A stretch of 13,476 nt of DNA from JAGLSB01 sp023135955. GTDB lineage: Bacteria; Bacteroidota; Bacteroidia; Bacteroidales; GCA-2748055. Position 1 is the stretch's first letter. The number at the start of each line of letters is the position of its first letter. Positions 1 through 7,154 of the stretch are shown piece by piece. Below the pieces are notes generated by a model. The model had not been told where the DNA came from. It did no database searches and worked only from the letters and a program-made list of their open reading frames with translations. The stretch lies in contig DAOVIO010000116.1 of NCBI GenBank assembly GCA_030673645.1, forward strand, positions 1-13,476, written 5' to 3'. The translations under genes were made by a program, and so were the position numbers.

Positions 1-45
1 TACAGATCTAGATCTCCAATATTTTGCATTATAATCAGTTTGCAT
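1..45 (-). CDS. Possible 5' end of a leftward gene, cut by the window edge
   Basis: On the minus strand an ATG at 45-43 opens a frame that stays open to the window edge, giving 15 codons (MQTDYNAKYWRSRSV). It is preceded by an A-rich leader and, 19 bases further upstream, by a good Bacteroidota -7 box (65-72). A second in-window ATG at 29-27 lies in another frame (MQNIGDLDL), so the true start is undecided. The product is not recognisable from so few residues. The call rests on promoter position and an open frame only, which at this length could be chance. Confidence 0.3.
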   Translation of the reverse strand, partial: MQTDYNAKYWRSRSV

Positions 46-64
46 CGTTTTTTTACTAAAGGTA

Positions 65-72
65 CAAAGATA
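65..72 (-). promoter_or_regulatory. Bacteroidota-type -7 promoter box, leftward
   Basis: The minus strand reads TATCTTTG, an exact match to the TANNTTTG -7 element used by the Bacteroidota primary sigma factor. It would start a transcript around position 57, just ahead of the possible leftward ATG at 45. I see no clear -33 TTTG at the usual 19-21 base spacing, so this is a one-box prediction. Confidence 0.4.
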
Positions 73-93
73 TTAGTATTTATAAGACATATA

Positions 94-136
94 GGGGTGT
101 GTTTTATTAACATATTATTCAAATAATTAACACCCC
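94..136. repeat. Inverted repeat GGGGTGT / ACACCCC
   Basis: GGGGTGT at 94-100 is matched by ACACCCC at 130-136. Inside, TTATT (104-108) can pair with AATAA (122-126) across a symmetric 3x3 internal loop. The repeat lies between the leftward -7 box at 65-72 and the Crp/Fnr gene, so it could be an operator or a long hairpin. It is followed directly by a small perfect palindrome, ACCTC-C-GAGGT (137-147), which resembles a decayed version of the short hairpins at 6969-7242. Function is unknown. Confidence 0.4.
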
Positions 137-255
137 ACCTCCGAGGTTTAAAATAGAAAAAAGATTCACTAATACAAATTTATTTTCATTAATGGAAAAA
201 ATAAAATTCTTACTCTTTAATCTCTAATGATATTAATCTATAGTGGCTTAATTCA

Positions 256-332
256 CCGACCCTCTGGGTCGGAAATAAATATGTTTGCAGAGCAAACTCC
301 TTTTAATACCTCGATGGCTCTGCCTCGGGGTA
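256..332. repeat. Cluster of three short hairpins (REP-like)
   Basis: Three stem-loops follow each other: CCGACCC-TCT-GGGTCGG (256-272, 7-bp perfect stem), GTTTGC-AGA-GCAAAC (283-297, 6-bp perfect stem) and an imperfect one with TACC/GGTA outside (307-310/329-332) and GGC-TCT-GCC inside (316-324). All three loops are TCT or its complement AGA. The GC-rich islands stand out from the AT-rich surroundings. The pattern is typical of dispersed intergenic palindromes of the REP type. It is unlike a protein-coding segment, although an open frame runs through it. No transposase gene is in the window. Confidence 0.6.
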
Positions 333-390
333 ATTTATTTGAAGCCGTTAAAAAATTCACTAAAACTCAACATTATTCTATTCTGATTAC

Positions 391-398
391 TAATTTTG
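391..398 (+). promoter_or_regulatory. Candidate -7 box for the Crp/Fnr-type gene
   Basis: TAATTTTG matches TANNTTTG exactly and ends 26 bases before the ATG at 425, so the leader would be about 20 bases long. This supports starting the regulator at 425 and not further upstream. No convincing -33 box is present at the expected spacing. In an AT-rich genome such an 8-mer can occur by chance. Confidence 0.35.
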
Positions 399-424
399 AC
401 CCTGAACGGAATCGTATTCAGATT

Positions 425-1117
425 ATGTCAGATAAAAGCAAGTCATTATTTAAAGAGCATAGTAAGATATCACCTTGTTTTAGTCATCTTAATGAGGAAG
501 ACCTGGAATATTTGGACACGAAAGTAACTCAGTTAACTTATTTCCAGGGAGAGAATCTATTTAAACAGGGAGCCTTTGCACCTTATGTATTGTATGTAAT
601 AGATGGGGCGACTAAAATCTACCTTCAAACAGGTTATGATAAACAATTAAATATTCGCCTTGCTGTATCAGGCGATTTTCTTGCTTTTTCTGCAGTGTTT
701 GGATCAAGTGTTTATAATTATTCTAGTCAGGCATTGATGGATACAACAGTATGCATGATTGATAAGGAAGCATTGAAAGAGGTGTTATTAAGGAATCCGG
801 ATTTTGCAATGCAACTTACTTCTCTAAACTATAAGAATGAAGAGACTCTTCTTAAATTAATAGGAAGTCTTTCGTATAAACAAATGCGAGGAAAGCTGGC
901 TACATCACTTCTCTATCTATCTTCAGAGGAATTTCTAAAGTTGAATATATTTAAATATCTATCAAGACAGGAAATAGCTGATTTTGCTGCCGTTACAACT
1001 GAAAGTACGATCAAGCTTTTAAAGGAGTTTGAAAAGGAAGCTATTATTAAACTAGAAGGAAAAGAAATTCATATTCTTGAGAAGGGGAGATTAGAGGAGA
1101 TTAGCCGTAAGGGTTGA
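425..1117 (+). CDS. Crp/Fnr-family transcriptional regulator
   Basis: A 230-residue cytoplasmic DNA-binding regulator of normal family length. Residues about 20-130 form the cyclic-nucleotide-binding-type beta-roll (FQGENLFKQG at 40-49, then YVLYVIDGATKIYL), followed by the long dimerisation helix and a C-terminal helix-turn-helix at about 178-202 (YLSRQEIADFAAVTTESTIK). The phosphate-binding cassette of cAMP-binding members, with its GE...RxS/T pattern, is not conserved. Only two cysteines are present (18 and 110), so an FNR-type iron-sulfur cluster is unlikely. The effector is therefore unknown. An open frame extends upstream to 227, but those 66 extra codons cross a hairpin cluster and match no family region, so I take the ATG at 425. 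It converges on ogt with a 25-base gap. Targets cannot be read from the sequence. Confidence 0.88.
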   Translation: MSDKSKSLFKEHSKISPCFSHLNEEDLEYLDTKVTQLTYFQGENLFKQGAFAPYVLYVIDGATKIYLQTGYDKQLNIRLAVSGDFLAFSAVFGSSVYNYSSQALMDTTVCMIDKEALKEVLLRNPDFAMQLTSLNYKNEETLLKLIGSLSYKQMRGKLATSLLYLSSEEFLKLNIFKYLSRQEIADFAAVTTESTIKLLKEFEKEAIIKLEGKEIHILEKGRLEEISRKG

Positions 1118-1142
1118 GAATATCTACTTTAAAATGTTGTCC

Positions 1143-1676
1143 TCAAAACAAACTCAATTGATCCTTATTCAGAGCATTTTCTAAATTGAGTAATTTATTT
1201 TTCGCACCTAAACCACCGGCATATCCAACAAGTTTTCCATCACTTCCAATTATTCTATGACAAGGAATAATAATGGCAATGGCGTTTGCACCATTTGCTG
1301 AAGCCACAGCCCTGATGGCTTTTTCATTAGCTAATCTTTTTGATAGTCCCTGATAAGTTTCTGTTGTTCCATAAGGAATTTGAAGTAGTGCATTCCATAC
1401 GGTTTTTTGAAAATCGGAACCAATCAATAGAAGAGGAATATCAAACTTTATTCTTTCTCCCAAAAAATATTCATTAAGTTGACTTTTTGTAGTCTCTATA
1501 ATTTCTGAACTTCCTTCAATATATTCAGCGTTTAAGGCTTCTTGTATCTTTGTGTCAATCGAAGTTCTCATTTTCCGGTAACGCCAATCACACAAACATA
1601 ATTTATTATCGATTGAACCTAGAATAAGTTCACCAACTGCTGTTTTGAAGTATTCTATTGTGATAATATTTCGCAT
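1143..1676 (-). CDS. ogt: Methylated-DNA--protein-cysteine methyltransferase
   Basis: A 177-residue suicide repair enzyme that moves the alkyl group from O6-alkylguanine or O4-alkylthymine in DNA to its own cysteine. The active-site motif PCHRII is at 138-143, with acceptor Cys139. Also visible are the helix-turn-helix start FQKTVWNALLQIPYG (89-103), the arginine finger region RAVASANGAN (122-131) and the C-terminal GYAGGLGAK loop (151-159). Residues 1-80 form the usual variable N-terminal domain. There is no Ada-type zinc or AraC domain, so it is an Ogt/AdaB type. It is the last gene of a leftward run (rlmF, Rossmann-fold gene, ogt), with a 72-base gap upstream in which I see no clear promoter. 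Confidence 0.93.
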   Translation of the reverse strand: MRNIITIEYFKTAVGELILGSIDNKLCLCDWRYRKMRTSIDTKIQEALNAEYIEGSSEIIETTKSQLNEYFLGERIKFDIPLLLIGSDFQKTVWNALLQIPYGTTETYQGLSKRLANEKAIRAVASANGANAIAIIIPCHRIIGSDGKLVGYAGGLGAKNKLLNLENALNKDQLSLF

Positions 1677-1748
1677 GGTATTAATCGATTATTGCTCTTA
1701 TTAATTTTGATTATTGTGTTTGAAGGCCAATCTGGGTGTTATTTCGAA

Positions 1749-2411
1749 TTACCCCAGGTCCGCTAGTTTCTTAATATCCGGACTCTCAATAATTCTCACT
1801 TCTTCGGTTTGAAATACAGAATTAATCATGGCTTTTCCGAGTTCTTCTGATGTAACAGTAGTTTTCGGAAAGAAAGTTTTTAAAATGGGATAAAGCAGCC
1901 AATCGAAATATATATACATAGTATAAGTAGGCTTTACACCTTCAAGAGCCTTAATATAGCTAGGTCGAAACAGAGACAGACTCTTGAACTGATATTTCCT
2001 CAATACATTTTCTGCTTTTCCTTTTACACGTGCCCAATTTAGTATGCTTTTTTCCTTTTCGTCTGTCCCGGCACCCGAAATAAAACTAAAACGCATAGCA
2101 GGATTCTGCTTAATTAATACTTCAGCCACCGCAACCGTATAGTTGTATGTAATGTCATAATATTTATCTTTCGACATACCACTTGACGATACTCCAAGAC
2201 AATAAAAGCAAGCATCGTAGCCCTTTAATTCAGATTCAATATTAGAGTAATCAAGGAAATCATTATGTATAATCTCCTTGATTTTATCATCTTTAATACC
2301 ACAACTTTTTCTTCCGATTATCAATATATCCTTAATGATCGGACTTTTCAGGCATTCAGTTAGAACGCATTGCCCAACCATTCCTGTTGCGCCAAATAGG
2401 ATTATTTTCAT
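1749..2411 (-). CDS. NAD(P)-binding Rossmann-fold protein, atypical SDR/epimerase-like
   Basis: A 220-residue soluble protein. The N-terminal dinucleotide-binding loop GATGMVG (7-13) follows the first beta-strand (KIILF), and IIGR (31-34) ends the second. FSFISGAGTD (108-117) corresponds to the strand carrying the catalytic Ser in SDRs. The usual YxxxK is replaced by WARVKGKAE (126-134), where Lys130 or Lys132 may stand in; this is common in the atypical NmrA/HIM1-like group. FRPSYI (148-153) is the typical post-core segment. It is about the length of single-domain atypical SDRs. Substrate is unknown. The start lies 28 bases after the rlmF stop, so the two are probably co-transcribed, but a functional link to rRNA methylation is not evident. 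Confidence 0.82.
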   Translation of the reverse strand: MKIILFGATGMVGQCVLTECLKSPIIKDILIIGRKSCGIKDDKIKEIIHNDFLDYSNIESELKGYDACFYCLGVSSSGMSKDKYYDITYNYTVAVAEVLIKQNPAMRFSFISGAGTDEKEKSILNWARVKGKAENVLRKYQFKSLSLFRPSYIKALEGVKPTYTMYIYFDWLLYPILKTFFPKTTVTSEELGKAMINSVFQTEEVRIIESPDIKKLADLG

Positions 2412-2439
2412 GAGCTGTAATTTATTTGTATTAGTATAT

Positions 2440-3411
2440 TTATAGGATCTTATTCAATCTTGTATTTATCCATTCTTTCTGTTGCTCCTTTTTGAGAAAG
2501 GTCCAGGCAACAATACGACTTGTTTTATTTCCCTGTCCCATTGGAATGGTTTTTACTTCAATAGCTTTCAGCTTCTTTAGTAATTCATAAACATCTTTGA
2601 GATGGGATTGTTTTGAAATCAGGCTAGAAAACCAAAAAAATGATGTAGAGATTTCTTTACTCTGAATAATCATGTTTTGTATGAATCTTTCTTCGCCACC
2701 CTTGCACCATATCTCCTTATTATGACCACCAAAGTTTAAGATAGTTTTATGGATCTTTTTATTTTTTAAGTTGGATAGTTTGCGAACTGTTCCCGCTCTG
2801 GCTTCTTTCAACGAGCTGTGGAAAGGCGGATTACATATTGACAAATCAAAGACTTCGTTTGTTTTAATAATCCCTTTAAAGATATCATCAGGATTTATTT
2901 GCAATTTTACTTCAATATTCTCTTTTAATGCAGGATTTAATTCTATTATTTTATTCGCTGATTCAATGGCTACCGGATCGATATCACTACCTACAAAGGA
3001 CCAGTCATACTCAGCAATTCCAATAATGGGATAAACACAATTTGCACCCACACCAATGTCCAGACATTTAATCTGATCACCTTTTGGAATTCCCCCATAG
3101 CTTGAACTACCCAATATATCTGCCATATGATGGATGTAATCGGCTCTTCCGGGAATGGGTGGGACTAAATAATTATTCGGAATATCCCATGAAATACCGT
3201 AATAATGCTTCAATAGAGCTTTGTTTAAGGTTTTAACTGCTTCAGGATTAAAAAAATCGATTGATTCGTCATTGTATTTATTTAAGCTAACAAATTGTGA
3301 TAATTCCGGACAGCTATCTATAAGCTGTTTGAAATCATAGCGTTCACGATGTTTATTTCGCGGATGAAGATTCGATTTTATTTTGGGATGTATTCTTTTA
3401 TTATGTTGCAT
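2440..3411 (-). CDS. rlmF: 23S rRNA (adenine(1618)-N(6))-methyltransferase
   Basis: A 323-residue SAM-dependent enzyme that N6-methylates A1618 of 23S rRNA. Family hallmarks are all present: LHPRNKHRERYDF (15-27), NPEAVKTLNKALLKHYYG (55-72), PPIPGRADYIHHMAD (84-98), the SAM-binding loop LDIGVGANCVYP (117-128), the catalytic NPPFH (194-198), LNFGGHNKEIWCKGGE (225-240) and the closing SRIVAWTF (298-305). Length and order agree with E. coli RlmF (YbiN). It is the first gene of the leftward run towards ogt. Its upstream region overlaps the antisense gene relic at 3439-3531. I see no perfect TANNTTTG there; the closest is TACCTTG on the minus strand at 3445-3439, with TTG about 20 bases further upstream. 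Confidence 0.95.
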   Translation of the reverse strand: MQHNKRIHPKIKSNLHPRNKHRERYDFKQLIDSCPELSQFVSLNKYNDESIDFFNPEAVKTLNKALLKHYYGISWDIPNNYLVPPIPGRADYIHHMADILGSSSYGGIPKGDQIKCLDIGVGANCVYPIIGIAEYDWSFVGSDIDPVAIESANKIIELNPALKENIEVKLQINPDDIFKGIIKTNEVFDLSICNPPFHSSLKEARAGTVRKLSNLKNKKIHKTILNFGGHNKEIWCKGGEERFIQNMIIQSKEISTSFFWFSSLISKQSHLKDVYELLKKLKAIEVKTIPMGQGNKTSRIVAWTFLKKEQQKEWINTRLNKIL

Positions 3412-3438
3412 GAAATTTCAGTTTGTCTTTCTAAATGA

Positions 3439-3531
3439 CAAGGTACTGCATTTGAAATTGCCTGGCAAGGTAAAGCCAATGAAGAGAGTATGATTGAAGC
3501 AATTAAACTTTCAGCAAAACTTACAATTTAG
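3439..3531 (+). pseudogene. 3' relic of a PdxA-family dehydrogenase gene
   Basis: This rightward stretch holds 30 codons and a TAG (3529-3531). The peptide contains GTAFEIAWQGKANEESMIEA and ends in IKLSAKLTI. This resembles the C-terminus of PdxA-type 4-hydroxythreonine-4-phosphate dehydrogenases and their D-threonate/D-erythronate phosphate paralogues, which end in (D)HGTAF.IA..GKA...S...A..L. The His before Gly is Gln here. In-frame stops (TAA 3433-3435, TGA 3436-3438) lie immediately upstream, there is no start codon, and the rest of the enzyme (about 300 residues) is absent. I therefore read it as the leftover tail of a deleted gene. It is antisense to its neighbours, between rlmF and the hexosaminidase gene. 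The family match is from memory. Confidence 0.55.
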
Positions 3532-3541
3532 TTTCAGGTAC

Positions 3542-5605
3542 TCATAATTCAGTATTAATCTTCTCCAGAAATAACATTTCAACATAAAATTGCCAGTCGA
3601 AAGATATCGATTGATTTGCTAAATGTGAGTGATGATCCTGATCCAGTATATAATTATCCGGTTTTGTAAGGATTCGGGTTTTTCCATAAATGAATTCAAA
3701 TTGTTTTCTCAATACAATGAAATTATCCTGCAATTGATTTATTGTTTTTCTTGCTTCCATCTCTTGTTGATCGTTTTGTGCTTCATCATAAGCTTTTAAT
3801 GCCATTAATGCATGAGACGTAAATTTCACTAATTCGTTTACCTGCTCATAAACTTCAAGAGTATAATTATTTCTTGCAGCCATTGATTTCATTGTGGTAA
3901 TTTTTGCTGCAATACTTTCGCAGTTTTTAATAGTTATTGAGGCTTGGTCTAAGCGATCAGCATATATTTTGTTCCATTCACCTTTATTATTTTTATCAGG
4001 TAAATCAATTATTGCTTCCTCAATTGGATTCTTAAGTTTTTGTAATTGATTGCGTCTTTTAGCTTTTAGCAATGCATTATTCCAAATAGTAACCTCCTTT
4101 TCCAATTCATCTATAAATGCATATTCAGTTCCTGCTAATGAATTTGAAAACTCCCTTTGACGGTAGGCGCTTTTGATATCTTCTTTTGTTCTTTTTTCTC
4201 CCGTCCAGGAGTATTCTGCAAAGGCAATAATACCTCTTTTATATAATTCAAAATGAGGTGAGTCATCATCCCATAATGTTAATAAAAGTCCATTCAGGTC
4301 ATTCTTAATAGAACTAAGAGCAAATGATTTAATATTATCCATATTACTTTCATTTTGAGGCATTAATTTCCATCGTGTTTGTCCTGCAGTTGCACCCATA
4401 ACCTGCATTCCATGATTTCTAAACCATTCCATGGCCTTAGCATTTCCTAGTGCATCAGGTGCACGATAATTCCATCGCATATAGATGCAATTTTTAGGAA
4501 ACAGATCAAGAAATTCAAGTAATTTATGTTCATTTTCTTCCCATATCTTGTCCACTTCTTCCTGACTGAGTTCAGTATTAAACATTGGTCTGTAAACATC
4601 TGCTTGTTTTAGTGGCATATCATCCCAAAAAATAGGAATGCGACCATGTTCCTCAGCAAATATTGATACTTTATTTAACCATTTCAATTGTAATTCTAAA
4701 GGGGATATCCCACTTTCTCGTCCTGTAGTATGAACCTCATCACCACCAATGTGTAAATATCTGCCATAAGGTGTTGCTTCCAATGCATCTAGATAAAGAT
4801 CAAATTGTACTTCATAGGTTTTTGGATCCAGCGGATTAAATGCCCAGTCATTTGTTGGATCATCGCGTAAGTCTTTGTACTGCTCATGCTTTAGAATAAA
4901 AGAAGCATGACCAAGTCCTTGTATTAACGGACTTATTTCAATATTTCTTTCTTTAGCATAGTTACTGAGATTTATCCATTCATCTTTGCTCAATGCATCT
5001 TCAGATCCAACTAAAGGCTGGCGCTCATACTTTAGTTTATCTTCCATTTCAACAATAATGGCGTTAACCTTATAACTTGCCAGCTTATCCATTAGCCTGT
5101 AATAATATTCAGTCTTCTCCAGATGATGTTTTACATCAAGATGAATTGCTCTATAGGACAATAGAGGATAATCCTCTATACTACATAAGGGTATGGGTAC
5201 ATCCTGCTCTTGTGCGTCTTCCATGAGCTGTCCAAGTGTCTGGAATGCATAAAATAATCCGGCTTCATCTTTCCCAATAATGTTAATTTGCTTTTTGGAG
5301 ATTTCTAGTGTATAACCTTCTGACTTCAGATCCAAAGAGCTGTCTATAAGGCAAATAATTTGCGCATCTGACTGTTTATCAGTTGACTGAATATTTCTCA
5401 ATAAAACAACTTGTACAGTAAGATCTACACTTGTTGGAGAATAATAATTCAAAATGTCTCCGTATTCTAATGAGCTGGATCCAGTTATTTCAAACTTCTG
5501 TGGTAAGGGTATTAATTTAAAATCTCCTGATATATCGTTTGTTGATTGACAAGAAAAAAGAAAAATAATTATTACGGATAGGAGCAAGGTTTGAATTATT
5601 TTCAT
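3542..5605 (-). CDS. Glycoside hydrolase family 20 beta-N-acetylhexosaminidase, lipoprotein
   Basis: A 687-residue enzyme expected to release terminal GlcNAc or GalNAc from glycans or chitin/peptidoglycan fragments. An N-terminal lipoprotein signal ends in LFSC (lipobox, Cys19), so it is anchored in the periplasm or on the surface. Residues about 28-140 form the GH20b domain (LIPLPQKFEI, GLFYAFQTLGQLMED). The TIM-barrel follows from about 150: YRAIHLDVKH (151-160), LIQGLGHASF (227-236), the catalytic pair Asp289-Glu290 in HIGGDEVH (285-292), FWDDM (326-330) and LLTLWDDDSP (441-450). The D-E pair supports substrate-assisted catalysis. Residues 490-687 are a charged, probably helical C-terminal region that I cannot assign. 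No SusC/SusD pair, sulfatase or other glycosidase is nearby, so this is not a visible polysaccharide utilisation locus. The 106-base upstream gap shows no clear promoter. Confidence 0.9.
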   Translation of the reverse strand: MKIIQTLLLSVIIIFLFSCQSTNDISGDFKLIPLPQKFEITGSSSLEYGDILNYYSPTSVDLTVQVVLLRNIQSTDKQSDAQIICLIDSSLDLKSEGYTLEISKKQINIIGKDEAGLFYAFQTLGQLMEDAQEQDVPIPLCSIEDYPLLSYRAIHLDVKHHLEKTEYYYRLMDKLASYKVNAIIVEMEDKLKYERQPLVGSEDALSKDEWINLSNYAKERNIEISPLIQGLGHASFILKHEQYKDLRDDPTNDWAFNPLDPKTYEVQFDLYLDALEATPYGRYLHIGGDEVHTTGRESGISPLELQLKWLNKVSIFAEEHGRIPIFWDDMPLKQADVYRPMFNTELSQEEVDKIWEENEHKLLEFLDLFPKNCIYMRWNYRAPDALGNAKAMEWFRNHGMQVMGATAGQTRWKLMPQNESNMDNIKSFALSSIKNDLNGLLLTLWDDDSPHFELYKRGIIAFAEYSWTGEKRTKEDIKSAYRQREFSNSLAGTEYAFIDELEKEVTIWNNALLKAKRRNQLQKLKNPIEEAIIDLPDKNNKGEWNKIYADRLDQASITIKNCESIAAKITTMKSMAARNNYTLEVYEQVNELVKFTSHALMALKAYDEAQNDQQEMEARKTINQLQDNFIVLRKQFEFIYGKTRILTKPDNYILDQDHHSHLANQSISFDWQFYVEMLFLEKINTEL

Positions 5606-5711
5606 GATTTCAATTGATTTAATTTAAGTTATAGATTTAGAATCACGTTGTTAGATAAAATTAGATATGTCATATATTTAAAATCAGAACATATTTACCA
5701 GCTAATTTAAA

Positions 5712-6884
5712 CTATTTTAATTGAATGTATTTTCTCAAGTCAGATTTAAGAATTTGCTTAAGTTCCTGCTCATTATCATATCGTGTTTCTAAAAATACAA
5801 ACCCAAAAGTCAGGTATTTATTAAAATCTATTTCTCTTATATCCAGTGGTTTTTCGAAATCTTTTGCCAACAGTCCATAATCAAAGGATTCAATATCACT
5901 TTCTTTTATACCTGAATTGTTATCCAATACAATAATGCTGTACTTCTTTTGTTCACGGCCTTTAAATATTTCTTTCCAATCGGGCTTCTTAGAATAGAAA
6001 AAATATTCATAGGAATTGATTCCGTATGCATACCAGGATAAATCGCCCGTTGTACAAAATCCTCCAAATCGTAATGGATTTACTTCTATTGGATTAATAT
6101 TCCTTTCAGAATCAATGCGAAGTTCTACATGCATTGGAAAGTTTTGGAGATTGGCCTTATCGCCTATTAATTCAAGGAAAGTTTGAACATTTTCAATATT
6201 TTCTTCTATTATTTCTTTTGATGTTGAATATACCCTGTCACTAACATCCTTTTCAGATGAAAAAATATGATGCAGAATATTTAGAATCACAGGCTTTCCT
6301 TCCTTGTCAAAATAGCAATCAACAGCATATTCTTCACCGGGGATGAATTCTTCAAGGATAAAATCATTAGTATTAATAACTTCAGTAGGATATAAATCCT
6401 TTGTTTCTTCCAATTCAGTATCGATTAAATCCAAAACCTTATACCATTCTTCAATATTATTAACTCTATGAACGGCAATACTAAAGAATCCCACAGCAGG
6501 CTTTATAAAGAAGGGGAATTTTAACTTATTTGTGTCAAGACTTCTTAAGTCTTGAAGAGGAATTCCTTTAAAGAAATAGTCGGGATAGTAATCAGAAATT
6601 AGTTCACGGAATTTTATTTTGTTTTTGAAAAACTGAATCTGCCGAAGCAATTGTGGGGAGTCAACATTTTTCTCAATCCAGCTGATGGTGTTTTCTGAGT
6701 TTGTGTATAAACGGGTATTTGGATTATGTTCTTTTGTTAATTTGGCTTCTGTTTCACTAATCCAATTTAAACTGTCGTTTGCCAGAATCTCTCTTGCTGC
6801 AGGAGTATCGATAACAGGAAAGTTATTGTCAATTATGGTGTTTTTTAGAAAGTTCGAAACGTAAGGTTTATCTATTGCGATCAT
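5712..6884 (-). CDS. Stand-alone ATP-grasp domain protein
   Basis: A 390-residue soluble protein with an ATP-grasp ligase fold. Visible elements are FPFFIKPAVGFFS (123-135, the ATP-binding Lys and glycine loop), FILEEFIPGEEYAVDCYFD (175-193, the strand-loop that contacts adenine and continues into the core), HVELRI (252-257) and PIEVNPLRFGG (265-275), whose Glu267 and Asn269 are expected Mg-ATP ligands. Such enzymes join a carboxylate to an amine or thiol through an acyl-phosphate. The substrate is unknown: no amino-acid-ligase, peptide precursor or biosynthetic partner is adjacent. It is not a carbamoyl-phosphate synthase, biotin carboxylase or D-Ala ligase, which have different signatures. 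A good -7 box sits 25 bases upstream of the ATG, and the gene is transcribed away from the paired hairpin element. Confidence 0.82.
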   Translation of the reverse strand: MIAIDKPYVSNFLKNTIIDNNFPVIDTPAAREILANDSLNWISETEAKLTKEHNPNTRLYTNSENTISWIEKNVDSPQLLRQIQFFKNKIKFRELISDYYPDYFFKGIPLQDLRSLDTNKLKFPFFIKPAVGFFSIAVHRVNNIEEWYKVLDLIDTELEETKDLYPTEVINTNDFILEEFIPGEEYAVDCYFDKEGKPVILNILHHIFSSEKDVSDRVYSTSKEIIEENIENVQTFLELIGDKANLQNFPMHVELRIDSERNINPIEVNPLRFGGFCTTGDLSWYAYGINSYEYFFYSKKPDWKEIFKGREQKKYSIIVLDNNSGIKESDIESFDYGLLAKDFEKPLDIREIDFNKYLTFGFVFLETRYDNEQELKQILKSDLRKYIQLK

Positions 6885-6908
6885 TTTTCTGAATTATGCT
6901 ATTTCAAA

Positions 6909-6916
6909 CAAAAATA
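6909..6916 (-). promoter_or_regulatory. Candidate -7 box for the ATP-grasp gene
   Basis: The minus strand reads TATTTTTG, matching TANNTTTG, and ends 24 bases ahead of the ATG at 6884. This places a transcript start near 6902 with a short A/T-rich leader. No TTTG-like -33 box is evident at 19-21 bases upstream. The box lies between the gene and the hairpin pair, so the ATP-grasp gene probably has its own promoter. Confidence 0.4.
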
Positions 6917-6968
6917 ATTTATAATAGTTTATTAATTCCTTAAAAGAGTATATAAATAATTATTTCTT

Positions 6969-7058
6969 CAACCCCTCCGGGGTTGGTGCGGGTTGGGGGC
7001 TATTTAACCCATGACGGCAAGCGTCATGGGCTATTGTTTGTATACCCTTCCAGGGTAT
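6969..7058 (+). repeat. Three-hairpin element, copy 1 (forward)
   Basis: Three GC-rich stem-loops in a fixed order. A: CAACCCC-TCC-GGGGTTG (6969-6985, 7 bp). B: CCCATGACG-GCAAG-CGTCATGGG (7008-7030, 9 bp). C: ATACCCT-TCC-AGGGTAT (7042-7058, 7 bp). Gaps are 22 and 11 bases. GGGCTATTG (7028-7036) links B and C. The same order, reversed, recurs at 7155-7242. No reading frame covers it. It looks like a REP-type composite palindrome. Confidence 0.75.
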
Positions 7059-7154
7059 TTAGATTGTCAATTTTATTAGATTATAGAATTTCTTTTGACT
7101 TGGTCTACAGGGATAATTAAAAATACGAAAAACACATTATTATTAAATTCTTAT
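7059..7154. other. AT-rich spacer between the two hairpin copies
   Basis: Ninety-six bases with no gene and no GC-rich palindrome. It separates the inward-facing C hairpins of the two copies. I see no terminal repeats, target-site duplication or transposase remnant in it. Confidence 0.5.

Noticed and set aside
227..424. N-terminal extension of the Crp/Fnr gene
   Set aside because: It crosses a hairpin cluster, matches no family region, and a normal-length protein starts at 425.
1114..1146. Bidirectional terminator between the regulator and ogt (TTGAG/CTCAA)
   Set aside because: The stem is only 5 bp with a 23-base loop and no T tract, so it is too weak to call.
2771..3034. Rightward 87-codon open frame
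   Set aside because: It lies wholly inside rlmF on the opposite strand, and rlmF has full family motifs.
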